A stretch of 64,000 bases of DNA, from assembly GCF_030711405.1 (NCBI RefSeq), contig NZ_JAULSI010000003.1, forward strand, positions 157,725 through 221,724, read 5' to 3'. The stretch is from Massilia brevitalea (GTDB taxonomy: Bacteria > Pseudomonadota > Gammaproteobacteria > Burkholderiales > Burkholderiaceae_D). Below the pieces are notes generated by a model. The model was given only the letters and a program-made list of their open reading frames with translations. It was not told where the DNA came from and did not search any database. Of the stretch, positions 21,830 to 30,019 are shown in pieces (position 1 is the stretch's first letter; the number at the start of each line of letters is the position of its first letter). A program made the position numbers and the translations under genes.

Positions 21830-23155
21830 ATGCCAACCATTAACGAACTCCGCAGCGAACGCGCCAAGGTCAACGCCAGCGTGCAAGCTCTGGCCCAGAT
21901 CGAAGCCAGCGGTACCGCGCTGAGCGCCGAGCAGGTCCAACAATTCACCGATCTGCAGGCGCGTTTCGGCGAGCTGACCGCGCAGATCAGCCGCATGGAA
22001 GCAGCCGAGACCATCGCCGCCGCTGCGGCGGTGCCGGTCGACCGCGCGCTGAACGCCGCACACCAGCCGGCCGCGCCTCCTGCAGCCGGTGCCAGCCTCC
22101 CAGCAACCCCGCGCGCGCCGGAAGTTCCTGGCGCCAAGATGGCGCGCATGGTCCGCGCGCTTGCCGCCACCCAGGGCAACGTCCAGGAGGCCGCCAAGTT
22201 CGCCATGAACAACCAGTTCGGCGAAGAAGTCGCGATGTCCCTGAATACGCTCACCTCGAGCGCCGGCGGCGTGCTGGTCCCGACCAATCTCGCATCCGAA
22301 GTGATCGAGCTGCTGCGCCCGAAAGCACTGGTCCGCCGCATGGGAGCCCGCCCGTTGCCGCTGTCGAACGGTAATTTGACCATTCCACGTCTGAAGGGCG
22401 GCGCCGTGGTCGGTTACATCGGCAGCGACACCGATGCGCCAGTCACCAACCAGTCGTTCGCGGACTTGAAGCTGTCGAGCAAAAAGCTCGCGGCACTCGT
22501 GCCGATCTCGAATGACCTGCTGGGCTACTCGGGCTCGAACCCCAACGTCGACCGCATCATCGTGGACGACCTGACCGCTGCGATCGCTATCCGCGAAGAC
22601 AAGGCGTTCATCCGCGACGACGGCACCAACAACACCCCGAAAGGCCTGCTGGCCTGGGCGCTGACCGGCAATAAGATCGCCGCCTCGGACGGCGCCACGC
22701 TGCAGAAGATCGAGACCGACCTGAACAAGGCCATTCTGGCCTTGGAAGGCGTCGACGCCAACATGCTGCAGCCGGGCTGGATGATGTCGCCGCGTACCTT
22801 CCGCTTCCTGGAAGCGCTCCAGAACGGCAACGGTACCAAGGTGTATCCAAGTCTGGAAAACAAGGTGCTGAAGGGCTACCCAGTCGGTATCACCACCCAG
22901 ATCCCGAACAACCTGGGCACCGGTTCGAACCAGTCGGAAATCTACTTCGTGGACTTCGGCGACTGCTTCATCGGCGAGGACGAGACGCTGCTGATCGACT
23001 ACTCGAAGGAAGCCACCTACAAGGACAGCGACGGCTCCATGGTCAGCGCCTTCCAACGTGACCAGACCCTGATCCGCGTGATCGCAAAGCATGACTTCGG
23101 TCCGCGCCACGTCGAATCGATCTCGGTCCTGACCGGCGTCGCCTGGGGCGCGTAA
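21830..23155 (+). CDS. Major capsid protein (HK97 fold) with N-terminal delta domain
   Basis: 441 residues. Residues 1-110 are a helical, Ala/Gln/Glu-rich coiled coil (NELRSERAKVNASVQALAQI) that acts as scaffold and is removed by the protease; an Ala/Pro linker follows. From about 130 the HK97 fold appears: TSSAGGVLVPTNLASEVIEL, RPKALVRRMGARPLPLSNGN, then KKLAALVPISNDLLGYSG and FQRDQTLIRVIAKHDFG. Hundreds of copies form the icosahedral shell. A strong Shine-Dalgarno (AGGAAGGG) lies upstream. Confidence 0.96.
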   Translation: MPTINELRSERAKVNASVQALAQIEASGTALSAEQVQQFTDLQARFGELTAQISRMEAAETIAAAAAVPVDRALNAAHQPAAPPAAGASLPATPRAPEVPGAKMARMVRALAATQGNVQEAAKFAMNNQFGEEVAMSLNTLTSSAGGVLVPTNLASEVIELLRPKALVRRMGARPLPLSNGNLTIPRLKGGAVVGYIGSDTDAPVTNQSFADLKLSSKKLAALVPISNDLLGYSGSNPNVDRIIVDDLTAAIAIREDKAFIRDDGTNNTPKGLLAWALTGNKIAASDGATLQKIETDLNKAILALEGVDANMLQPGWMMSPRTFRFLEALQNGNGTKVYPSLENKVLKGYPVGITTQIPNNLGTGSNQSEIYFVDFGDCFIGEDETLLIDYSKEATYKDSDGSMVSAFQRDQTLIRVIAKHDFGPRHVESISVLTGVAWGA

Positions 23156-23168
23156 CGCGCTTTTGCCG

Positions 23169-23190
23169 CCGGCGCGCCGCGGCGCGCCGG
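23169..23190. other. GC-only hairpin after the capsid gene
   Basis: Perfect 10-bp stem CCGGCGCGCC/GGCGCGCCGG around GC, with no T tract after it. Rather than terminating, such a stem could protect the 3' end of the capsid mRNA or pause polymerase. Confidence 0.5.
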
Positions 23191-23214
23191 TCTGCCTCTT
23201 AACTGGAGCTGACC

Positions 23215-23430
23215 ATGAAATCAGTTAAATTCATCAAGCCCTGGAGCATGTATAGCCCAGGCGACGTTGCCGGCTTCGAAGAAGACCGCGCCGCGGCAAT
23301 CATCAAAACCGGAGCTGCTGAGCCGCACGAGGTTTCGGACGGCGAGCCTGTCGTCGAAGAGCAGCAGCAGGATCCTGCAGCTGAGCCTGCCAGTGACGAG
23401 CTCAAGCCAGCCGGTCGCAAGGCCAAGTAA
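23215..23430 (+). CDS. Small head protein of the 'FIKPWSMYSPGD' type
   Basis: 71 residues: VKFIKPWSMYSPGDVAGFEE, a short beta motif, then a helix and an acidic/Gln-rich tail ending AGRKAK. Small proteins with this opening lie after the capsid gene in many HK97-type phages and are probably minor head or decoration proteins; no experiment is known to me. Good Shine-Dalgarno (CTGGAGCTG). Confidence 0.72.
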   Translation: MKSVKFIKPWSMYSPGDVAGFEEDRAAAIIKTGAAEPHEVSDGEPVVEEQQQDPAAEPASDELKPAGRKAK

Positions 23431-23433
23431 GCG

Positions 23434-23643
23434 ATGAAGCCCGCAACCGTCGCCTGGCTCGCCAAGCTGCGCGCCCAGGCGGCGGAGCCGGGAATCATCT
23501 ACGTTACCGTGCGCGGCCCGCGCGGCAGCATCCCCGTCTTCCCTGAAGACATAACGAATAAATCAGACGAGCAGCTGCTTGCATTCCTTTGCGAGAGGCT
23601 GAGCGCAACTCCAACACGAGGCCAAGATGTCCGCGCAGAGTGA
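23434..23643 (+). CDS. Small hypothetical phage protein
   Basis: 69 residues: WLAKLRAQAAEPGIIYVTVR followed by GPRGSIPVFPEDI and a helical end. Begins 3 bases after the previous stop and overlaps the next start by 17 bases. Position suggests a head accessory role. Confidence 0.6.
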   Translation: MKPATVAWLAKLRAQAAEPGIIYVTVRGPRGSIPVFPEDITNKSDEQLLAFLCERLSATPTRGQDVRAE

Positions 23644-24097
23644 CAATTTCGAAAACAAGTACATCGACTGGCTGTTCCGCGCGCAAGCGCTGGGCCTGGC
23701 CGGGTCGACCGCCGCCGCTGGCTCGGGCCCGGCCACGATGTACATCAGCCTGAAGCTGGCGGCCGATACCGACGCCGCCCAGGGCGCCGAGGTATCCGGC
23801 GGCGGCTATGCGCGCGTACCCGTGGTGTCGTCACTGGCCAACTGGGCCGGTACCCAGGGCGCCGGCAGCACGCAGGTGTCGAACGGCACCAGCGGCACGA
23901 CGTCGAACAACGCTGCCGTCACGTTCCCCACGCCGAGCGCGGCTTGGGGCCAGGTGGTGGGCTTCGGCATCCACGATTCGCTGACCGGCGGTGCCGAGCT
24001 GTTCTACGCTGCGCTCGCCGCGCCCAAGACCATCAACAACGGCGACCCTGCGCCGTACTTCGCGCCAGGTTCGCTGACCGTCCAGGTCGACAACTGA
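23627..24097 (+). CDS. Conserved phage virion protein (tail-fiber-like annotation)
   Basis: 156 residues. The pattern NFENKYIDWLFRAQAL, SGGGYARVPVVSSLANWAGT, Ser/Thr/Gly-rich loop, NNAAVTFPTPSAAWGQVVGF followed by GIHDS, and a C-terminal FAPGSLTVQVDN is that of a widespread phage protein often annotated as tail fiber protein, predicted all-beta. Its place among head genes speaks rather for a decoration or head fiber protein. The exact role in the virion is not established. Confidence 0.7.
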   Translation: MSAQSDNFENKYIDWLFRAQALGLAGSTAAAGSGPATMYISLKLAADTDAAQGAEVSGGGYARVPVVSSLANWAGTQGAGSTQVSNGTSGTTSNNAAVTFPTPSAAWGQVVGFGIHDSLTGGAELFYAALAAPKTINNGDPAPYFAPGSLTVQVDN

Positions 24098-24099
24098 CC

Positions 24100-24558
24100 A
24101 TGCTGAACCAAAACCAGATTGATGCGCTGGCTGTCGTGGCCGGCCGCGCGCTCACCCCGGCCGAGCTGGTTGTGCTCGAGCCGCTGGTGTGCGCCCGCAA
24201 CGACGTCGAGATCGCGGCGATCCTGTCCGTCGGACGGACAGCATACGGCGCGACGCAAATTGGTGAGGGCACGGTTGTCGCCGTCATGGATCCCCGTGGA
24301 GGCCTGTTCCTGGATGCTGTCGTGGAGCTGGGCCAGGTCGACCGCGACGTTCATTGGGGCATGGCCCCGGTCCGGCGTGGCGTCTTGGACCTGAGCGTGC
24401 CGGCCGCGCGCGCATCGCTCATTGCGCTGCGGTCGAAACTGCCCAACTACGCGGCCGAGATCGATAAGCTCCTGCAGGTGGGCGTGGTCCCGGACCCGAT
24501 CGACTTCAATGTCGTGTCGGATGCTCTTAACAACGCGGAAGGACGGATGACCCTGTGA
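24100..24558 (+). CDS. Hypothetical phage protein
   Basis: 152 residues from the ATG at 24100, two bases after the upstream stop. An N-terminal helical part (LTPAELVVLEPLVCARNDVE followed by IAAILSVGRT) and a beta-rich middle. In related phages a protein beginning with 'DALAVVAGR-LT-AE' follows the fiber-like protein. Role unknown; probable structural or assembly protein. Overlaps the next gene by GTGA. Confidence 0.68.
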   Translation: MLNQNQIDALAVVAGRALTPAELVVLEPLVCARNDVEIAAILSVGRTAYGATQIGEGTVVAVMDPRGGLFLDAVVELGQVDRDVHWGMAPVRRGVLDLSVPAARASLIALRSKLPNYAAEIDKLLQVGVVPDPIDFNVVSDALNNAEGRMTL

Positions 24559-25007
24559 GCGGAGAAAACACTGTCGTCTACGGCGCGACGAAGGTACTCG
24601 AGTCGGCGGGCATTTTAATCGCAAATAATGCGCTCGCCGCGGCTTCGGCCCTCTACGGCATCGAGGCCGATGGCGCCGGGTTTCCGGATGCCGAGTTTGT
24701 GCTGACGGTCAACTATTCGACCACGCCGACCGACATGTCGCTGCTTTCGCTTTACGCGCGGCCGATGGACGTCGACGGTGACACGGATACCGACGCTCCC
24801 GACGCCACGCGCCCGAACGTCTTCATCGGCGCGTTTCAGGTGGACAACCGCACCGGCGCGCAAACGCTGGTGCTGACGCCGCTCGGGTTCGTACGCGACC
24901 TGCCGCGCAAGGCAGAGTATTACATCCACAACAACGGCACCGGCCAGGCAGTGCAAGCAGGCTGGGTACTGAAGGTCACCCCGCGCTCGAATAAGGCCGC
25001 TCCCTAA
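24555..25007 (+). CDS. Hypothetical phage virion protein
   Basis: 150 residues from a GTG overlapping the previous stop. Predicted all-beta: FVLTVNYSTTPTDMSLLSLY, DNRTGAQTLVLTPLGFVRDL and AEYYIHNNGTGQAVQAGWVL look like a jelly-roll strand order. Expected to be a minor structural or decoration protein. Its stop overlaps the next start by one base (TAATG). Confidence 0.68.
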   Translation: MSGENTVVYGATKVLESAGILIANNALAAASALYGIEADGAGFPDAEFVLTVNYSTTPTDMSLLSLYARPMDVDGDTDTDAPDATRPNVFIGAFQVDNRTGAQTLVLTPLGFVRDLPRKAEYYIHNNGTGQAVQAGWVLKVTPRSNKAAP

Positions 25008-26641
25008 TGTCGATGCTCACTCTTCCGCGCCGCGCTTCCCGTCAGCCGGTTCGGGAGGTCGTGATCGACCGCACAAACCATTTGACCGATGGACTGTTCG
25101 GCGGTTACCTGGCGAGCACTGGTAGATATTTCGGGGCGGCGGCCGCCGCCGGAGCGCGTTTTGGCGGCACGCCTCGCATGGTGTTCGATCCGAAGTTCGG
25201 ATTCGGAGTTCGGCGCAACGACACGTTAGGCGGCTCCATCAACCAAGTGGTGACTGGCCGGGCGGCCATGACCACCTCGGATGTCACCATTCTTGCTGTG
25301 GCGCGACCGTCGTCGAGCACGAGTGCTGGCGCATACCTGGCGACGATGGCGCAAAACGCCGGCGCTGTCGGCCTCAGCATTCGCTCAGGAACTGGTACCG
25401 AAGCCCGGTACCAGATGACCATCTACATCAACGCAACGCGGGTTATTGGGGGATCGATACCGGTTTCCCCAACGCGCGAGGTCGCAGTTGTCGTCGGTCG
25501 TCACATTCGCAACGTCGAACAGGCTCTGTTCGTCAACGGCGTGAAAGACCCTGCAGTCGGGAATTTCACAGGGTCGACCATCAACCTGTCGCACTTCGGC
25601 GTGCTAAGCACAGGTCCGGAGCAAGAAACCTACATGCTGCTTGTGTGGGACCGAGCGCTGTCGGATGAAGAAATCGCGCGGATTTCCGCCGACCCGTATC
25701 AAGTTTTCGCTGAGCCTGGCCGTCCGATGTTCCTCAAGACGGGAGCGCCGGTCGTGCCGGAGTTGCTACTGGCCGGCGGCGCGCAGGTTTCCGTCACTGC
25801 TGCCGGTGCGCTATCGACCGCTGTTCGCCTCGGTGGCGCCGCGGTAATTCGCACGTCGACATCGGGCGCGCTCGCTACGTCGCTGTCGCTGGCCGGCGTC
25901 GGTGCCGCGCGATCCTCGGCCAGCGGCGCGCTGTCGACAGGGATCGAGCTGGGCGGCGTCGCTTCGACCCGCACCGTCGCTGCAGGCGTCTTGTCCACCG
26001 AGATACCGTTGACGGGTGCTGTAGCTGCACGTGCTACGGCCGCCGGCGTGCTGTCCACTGATGCCGCAACACTATCCGGCTTCGTGATCGCGGGCTCGGC
26101 CGCGACCGGCTCGCTCTCGACGGCGATCTCTCTTGCCGGCACTGCCGCGATGCGCGCACTCGCTTCCGGGCAGCTGGCTGGCGATGGCGCCGCGCTGGCT
26201 GGCGCCGTCACGGCGCGCGCGTCGGCGGCTGGCGAGTTGTCCACAGTTATCGCGCTGTCCGGCGCGGCCTCGTGTTTCGTCGAAGTCTCGGGCTACATGG
26301 CCGGCGCTGGCGTGGCGTTGTCCGGTGCGGCACTAGTCCGCGCGAGCGTGGCCGGCTGGCTGTCGACGTCGATCAGCCTGGCTGGTGCCGGCGCGGCGCG
26401 CTCGAGCGGAACGGCGGCGCTGACGACCGCGATTGCGCTGGGTGGTCTGGCGCGCGCATCAGCATCAGGCGCTGGCGATCTGACTGTCGGCATCCAGTAT
26501 GCCCGCGCGCCGGCCGGCGCCGGCTACACGCCGCGGCGCAATGAATATCAGGCCCGCCCGGCGCAGGGCGGCCACCAGTCACGCCCTGCCCAGGCTTCCG
26601 CCGGCGGCCGGCCACCAGCAACACAGGAAAATTACCGATGA
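25007..26641 (+). CDS. LamG-like protein with twelve tandem 20-residue repeats
   Basis: 544 residues. Residues 20-240 form a concanavalin/LamG-like domain, ending with the common TYMLLVWDRALSDEEIARIS motif followed by DPYQVF. Residues about 255-500 contain twelve imperfect repeats of 20-21 residues, each with L-x-G-A, R-A/T-x, G-x-L-S-T and I/L-x-L, rich in Ala, Gly, Ser and Thr and nearly without charge. The pattern favours a beta-solenoid or fibrous stalk. A basic, Gln-rich tail (RRNEYQARPAQGGHQSRPAQ) ends it. Probably a head or neck fiber or decoration. Overlaps the connector gene by ATGA. Confidence 0.8.
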   Translation: MSMLTLPRRASRQPVREVVIDRTNHLTDGLFGGYLASTGRYFGAAAAAGARFGGTPRMVFDPKFGFGVRRNDTLGGSINQVVTGRAAMTTSDVTILAVARPSSSTSAGAYLATMAQNAGAVGLSIRSGTGTEARYQMTIYINATRVIGGSIPVSPTREVAVVVGRHIRNVEQALFVNGVKDPAVGNFTGSTINLSHFGVLSTGPEQETYMLLVWDRALSDEEIARISADPYQVFAEPGRPMFLKTGAPVVPELLLAGGAQVSVTAAGALSTAVRLGGAAVIRTSTSGALATSLSLAGVGAARSSASGALSTGIELGGVASTRTVAAGVLSTEIPLTGAVAARATAAGVLSTDAATLSGFVIAGSAATGSLSTAISLAGTAAMRALASGQLAGDGAALAGAVTARASAAGELSTVIALSGAASCFVEVSGYMAGAGVALSGAALVRASVAGWLSTSISLAGAGAARSSGTAALTTAIALGGLARASASGAGDLTVGIQYARAPAGAGYTPRRNEYQARPAQGGHQSRPAQASAGGRPPATQENYR

Positions 26642-27180
26642 CCCCGAAAGTGATCACGCCGCCGGCGCAGCTGGCGGTTTCTCTCGACGCCGCTATTACG
26701 GCAGCGCGCGCGAACGGCGCGGGCCTGGACGCCGAGGTCGAGCAGGCTGTCAAGACGGCCACGGCGGAAGCGGAGTTCGAAACGCAGCGAGCGTTCATCG
26801 AGCAGACCTTGCGGCTCACGCTCGACCGCTTCGATGGTGCCATCAAGCTTCCGCGCCCGCGGTTGATCTCGGTGGCGCACGTGAAGTTCATCGACCAAGC
26901 CGACCAGCAGCAGACGCTCGACCCGCAGGATTACCAGGTCGACGCTGAAAGCGAGCCAGCCTACATCGTGCCGGCGCCGGGCAAGGCCTGGCCGGCAACC
27001 GCGGCGCGAATCAACGCCGTCGAGGTGCAGTACGTGGCCGGCTACGGCCCGGATCACACCAGCGTGCCGGACTCGATCAAAGGCTTCATCCTGCGCCGCG
27101 TGGCCGAGCAGTTCGGCCAGCTGTCCGCATCGATGGCCGCCAGTGCGGTGCGCTTGCTGGACGGGGAGGTGGTGTACTGA
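26638..27180 (+). CDS. Head-tail connector (phage gp6 / phiE125 gp8 type)
   Basis: 180 residues: VSLDAAITAARANGAGLDAE, EFETQRAFIEQTLRLTLDRF, IKLPRPRLISVAHVKFIDQA and INAVEVQYVAGYGPDHTSVP followed by DSIKGFILRRVAEQF. This order is the phiE125 gp8/HK97 gp6 pattern of the adaptor ring placed below the portal. Starts the block of four connector and completion genes, all overlapping. Confidence 0.9.
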   Translation: MTPKVITPPAQLAVSLDAAITAARANGAGLDAEVEQAVKTATAEAEFETQRAFIEQTLRLTLDRFDGAIKLPRPRLISVAHVKFIDQADQQQTLDPQDYQVDAESEPAYIVPAPGKAWPATAARINAVEVQYVAGYGPDHTSVPDSIKGFILRRVAEQFGQLSASMAASAVRLLDGEVVY

Positions 27181-27494
27181 TGTTCAACGACTACCTGACT
27201 TTTTTCAAGCCGTCGCAAGAGCGCGACGCTGCTGGACAACGAAAACCGGGACAGGCGTGGGTGCCAGTCGAGCCGGGTATGCGGGGCGATGTCCGCCACC
27301 TGCGCGGGCTGGAAACGCTGCGCGCCGACGCCGAGGTTTCGGTGCTGCGCGCGTCGATCCGCACCTGGTACCGGCCTGACATCGACGAGACGATGCGAGT
27401 CGTGCACAGCGGTCGGACCTACGCCATCAAGGCGCCGCCGCTGCGCAATACCGACCGTCGCTTCATGGATCTGGTCTGCGAGAGCGTGAAATGA
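27180..27494 (+). CDS. Head closure / head-tail adaptor
   Basis: 104 residues of the SPP1 gp16-like fold (Phage_H_T_join): RDAAGQRKPGQAWVPVEPGM, ADAEVSVLRASIRTWYRPDI and MRVVHSGRTYAIKAPPLRNT followed by DRRFMDLVCESVK. It plugs the connector and provides the tail docking surface. One base overlap upstream (TGATG) and ATGA downstream. Confidence 0.88.
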   Translation: MFNDYLTFFKPSQERDAAGQRKPGQAWVPVEPGMRGDVRHLRGLETLRADAEVSVLRASIRTWYRPDIDETMRVVHSGRTYAIKAPPLRNTDRRFMDLVCESVK

Positions 27495-28006
27495 TCCACT
27501 TCGATACTTCCGACCTCATCGAGACCGTGCGGCAGACCGCCGAGCAGGTCACCAATTCGATCGACGAATCCACGCTGCGCACTGTTGGCTATGCAGGCGC
27601 CGACCTATTCCGCGATCAAGCAAAACAGAATGCGCTGTCGAACAAGGAGACCGGCCTGCTGTACGACAGCATCATCGTAAAGCGAATTGAGGAGGAGTCG
27701 GACGGCGGCAAGGTACAGGTCTACCTGGTTACGGTGCGTAACGGCAGCTCAGCCAGGGACGGCGCCTACTACTGGCGCTGGGTCGAAAACGGACACAGGT
27801 TCGTGCCGAGGAACAAGAACATCAGCGCGAAGACCGGCCGCAAGGTCGGCTGGGCAGCGCATCGCCGCGCGGCCGAGCTCGAATACGGCAATGCCAGGGT
27901 CCGCGCGTATCCGTTCATGCGACCCGCGTATGAGAGCAGAAAGCACGACGCCGTCGACCTGATGACGCGCACGCTGGCCGAACAACTGGCGAGGAATTCG
28001 ACATGA
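27491..28006 (+). CDS. HK97 gp10-type tail completion protein
   Basis: 171 residues: TVGYAGADLFRDQAKQNALS, TGLLYDSIIVKRIEEES and a conserved YYWRWVENGHRF, with AYPFMRPAYESRKHDAVDLM at the end, as in HK97 gp10. The protein completes the neck between closure protein and tail terminator. Overlaps both neighbours by 4 bases. Confidence 0.92.
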   Translation: MIHFDTSDLIETVRQTAEQVTNSIDESTLRTVGYAGADLFRDQAKQNALSNKETGLLYDSIIVKRIEEESDGGKVQVYLVTVRNGSSARDGAYYWRWVENGHRFVPRNKNISAKTGRKVGWAAHRRAAELEYGNARVRAYPFMRPAYESRKHDAVDLMTRTLAEQLARNST

Positions 28007-28353
28007 CACCACATGAGAAGATCTTTTCGGTGCTGGGCGAGCTGGCCGGCGGCCGGGTGTTCCCCGGGATCGCCGAGCCAGACACGCCCACCCCCTACAT
28101 CACGTTCCAGGTGATCGGCGGCCCGCCCATCAACTTCGTCACCGGCGAGACGCCGACGAAGCGCTTCGTCCGAGTGCAGATCAACATGTGGTCCGCCACC
28201 TCCATCGAGGCATTCGAGGTGGCGGCGCACGTCGAGAGCGCCCTGCGCGCGGAGACGGCGCTGCAGACGGAGGCGCTGACCAGCGCCGGTGACACGTACG
28301 ATGAACTGACGGAGTACCGGGGCGCCATGCAGGAGTTCCAACTCTTCCTCTGA
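28003..28353 (+). CDS. Tail terminator / completion protein (DUF3168)
   Basis: 116 residues with the DUF3168 order: IFSVLGELAGGRVFPGIAEP, TPYITFQVIGG, RFVRVQINMWSATSIEAFEV and a C-terminus EYRGAMQEFQLFL. Lambda gpU/SPP1 gp17-like proteins of this family cap the tail tube. Last of the connector block and followed by an intrinsic terminator. Confidence 0.92.
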   Translation: MTPHEKIFSVLGELAGGRVFPGIAEPDTPTPYITFQVIGGPPINFVTGETPTKRFVRVQINMWSATSIEAFEVAAHVESALRAETALQTEALTSAGDTYDELTEYRGAMQEFQLFL

Positions 28354-28372
28354 TCCAGCATTACCCCTTCCA

Positions 28373-28405
28373 GGCCGCCCCGAGCAATCCGGGCGGCCTT
28401 TTCTT
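28373..28405 (+). terminator. Intrinsic terminator before tail tube gene
   Basis: Stem GGCCGCCC/GGGCGGCC with a 10-base loop and TTTTCTT tail. It lies between the head-tail connector block and the highly expressed tail tube. Confidence 0.8.
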
Positions 28406-28443
28406 CGCCCGGCTTCCGGGCTCTTTACCTGAAAGGCCCAACA

Positions 28444-29076
28444 ATGCAACTGCCAAACAACATCGCGTTCGCCCTGGCGAGCGTTTTCGCCGCTGCTGTG
28501 ACCATCACCGCAGCGAGTAACGCCGCAGAGGCGGTGTGCACCGCAACCAACACCTTCGCTGCTGGCGACTACGTCGAGTACACCGGCGGCTGGAGCAAGG
28601 CCAACGGCCGCGTGTTCCGTCTGAAGGCGGCTACCGCCTCCAACTTTACCCTCGAAGGCCTGGACACCACCGACGTCACCCTGTTCCCAGCCGGCGCCGG
28701 CATTGGCAGCGTACGCAAGATCACCACCTGGGTGCCGATTGTCGGCGTGACCGCCGCGGAAGTTTCCGGCGGCGAAGGCAAGTTCGTCGAAGTGCCGCTG
28801 CTCGACACCGACATGCCGGTCAACCTGCCGGACGGTTTTTCGGCGACCAGCGTAGCGCTGACGATTGCCGACGAGAAGGGCGCCGCGCACCATACCGCAC
28901 TGAAAGCCGTGTCGGACGGCGTAAAGCTGACCTGCCTGCGCGGCATCCTGCCAGGTGGTGCCGTGCTGCTGTATGCCGGCTACTGCTCGTTCAACGAGTC
29001 GCCCACCCTGGCCAAGGGCAGCGTGATGGCCGTGAAGGCCACCTTCTCGCTGCAGAACAAGGTCGTCCGCTACTAA
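28444..29076 (+). CDS. Major tail tube protein
   Basis: 210 residues: LPNNIAFALASVFAAAVTIT, then the beta-rich body with WSKANGRVFRLKAATASNFT, VSGGEGKFVEVPLLDTDMPV and SFNESPTLAKGSVMAVKATF at the end. The order and 'F.L...' body fit the Phage_tube family of siphovirus tail tubes; the Gly/Ala-rich repeated strands stack into hexameric rings. Isolated between two terminators, so its mRNA level can differ from its neighbours. Note the N-terminal 25 residues are hydrophobic but without a cleavage site. Confidence 0.85.
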   Translation: MQLPNNIAFALASVFAAAVTITAASNAAEAVCTATNTFAAGDYVEYTGGWSKANGRVFRLKAATASNFTLEGLDTTDVTLFPAGAGIGSVRKITTWVPIVGVTAAEVSGGEGKFVEVPLLDTDMPVNLPDGFSATSVALTIADEKGAAHHTALKAVSDGVKLTCLRGILPGGAVLLYAGYCSFNESPTLAKGSVMAVKATFSLQNKVVRY

Positions 29077-29121
29077 TCCAGTTTGCCAGCCGGTGCCGAA
29101 CGGTCGGCGCCAGCTTTTACG

Positions 29122-29150
29122 CCGCGAGGTCATTCCTCGCGGTCTTTTTC
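29122..29150 (+). terminator. Intrinsic terminator after tail tube gene
   Basis: Stem CCGCGAGG/CCTCGCGG with a 5-base loop and a TCTTTTTC tail, 50 bp before the chaperone start. Confidence 0.82.
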
Positions 29151-29182
29151 TTCTGCTCTACCTCATCTGAAAGATAAAAATC

Positions 29183-29638
29183 ATGGCAAAAGCTACCAAG
29201 ATCGTCCTGGGCAAACGTCCGCAGAATTTCAAGAAGGAAGTCCAGTGCACCATGCTGGATGGCGCGCTGGGCTGCATGGAAGTCGACTATGTCTACCGCA
29301 GCCGCACCGAGCTGGCCGAGCTCACCGACGAACTGCAGGCCAAGCTGAAGAACGAGGCGAACGCCGAGATCGAGCGCTTCAATGCCGCCGTGGCCAAGGC
29401 CAAGGAAACCGGCGAGGCAATCCCGGAATTCTCGATGACCCAGACCGAAATCGTGAAGCGTCAGTCGGCCATCAACGTCGATTACATTCTGAAGATCGTC
29501 AAGGGCTGGAACCTGGACGCCGACTTCGACAAGGACGGCGTGGCCGAGCTGGTGGACACGCTGCCAGCGATGGCCGAGGCGATCAAGTCCGACTACCGCG
29601 CCGCGATCAACGAAGGCCGCCTGGGAAACTCCGTCTAA
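29183..29638 (+). CDS. Tail assembly chaperone (G-like)
   Basis: 151 residues: LGKRPQNFKKEVQCTMLDGA followed by LGCMEVDYVYRSRTELAELT, a charged helix KLKNEANAEIERFNAAVAKA, and TEIVKRQSAINVDYILKIVK with the end NEGRLGNSV. This matches the tail chaperone family that precedes the tape measure in lambda-like phages; it keeps the tape measure soluble and recruits tube subunits. Its last codons contain the slippery heptamer for the GT product. Confidence 0.88.
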   Translation: MAKATKIVLGKRPQNFKKEVQCTMLDGALGCMEVDYVYRSRTELAELTDELQAKLKNEANAEIERFNAAVAKAKETGEAIPEFSMTQTEIVKRQSAINVDYILKIVKGWNLDADFDKDGVAELVDTLPAMAEAIKSDYRAAINEGRLGNSV

Positions 29639-29955
29639 TCGCCGAGGCGATGTACACGCCAGGTCCGACAAAAAAGGACCTGGCCCAGATGGAGCTTGCG
29701 GGCCTGACGCTCGATGACTTCGACGACGAGGTGGTCGAGATCTGGCCGGAACACTGGGACGCCTATGCGCTGTTCGCCTACATGCGCACGCAGTGGCGCG
29801 CCGGCGGCATGGGCCTGATCGGCCTGGACTACGCCGTCCTGCATCGGAAGATGGACCGCATGGGGCTGGACTCGGTGCAGTACGACGAGATCGAGTCGGA
29901 CGTCCAGGTGATGGAGTTCGCCGCCCTCAACATCATGAACAGCCGCGACGAATAG
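29183..29955 (+). CDS. Tail assembly chaperone GT fusion by -1 frameshift
   Basis: A -1 shift at the heptamer at 29623..29629 joins 149 codons of the G-like frame to 108 codons of the next frame (codons from 29629; LRLIAEAMYTPG, KDLAQMELAGLTLDDFDDEV, ending AALNIMNSRDE), 257 residues in total. The second part is of the DUF1799 type, usual for the T domain. Lambda makes gpG and gpGT the same way. The T frame alone has a possible ATG at 29650, but without a good Shine-Dalgarno, so expression as a fusion is more likely. Confidence 0.88.
29623..29629 (+). promoter_or_regulatory. Programmed -1 frameshift site GGGAAAC
   Basis: Heptamer G GGA AAC in zero frame; both tRNAs re-pair after slipping to GGG AAA. 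It lies 6 bases before the zero-frame stop. Lambda uses GGGAAAG at the same place. Confidence 0.9.
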
Positions 29956-29983
29956 TTGGCACAAAGCCAGCACGATGCAGCGC

Positions 29984-30006
29984 AGCCACCTTCGGGTGGC
30001 TTTTTA
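29984..30006 (+). terminator. Hairpin terminator before tape measure
   Basis: AGCCACC/GGTGGCT stem with a UUCG tetraloop and TTTTTA tail, ending 14 bases before the tape measure ATG. The very stable UUCG loop makes it a strong terminator or attenuator. Confidence 0.8.
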
Positions 30007-30019
30007 TTTGGGCCACGCC

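Noticed and set aside
25760..26510. CRISPR array
   Set aside because: The periodicity is of coding repeats (20-residue units in frame), not of identical repeats with unique spacers. No CRISPR array was seen anywhere in the window.
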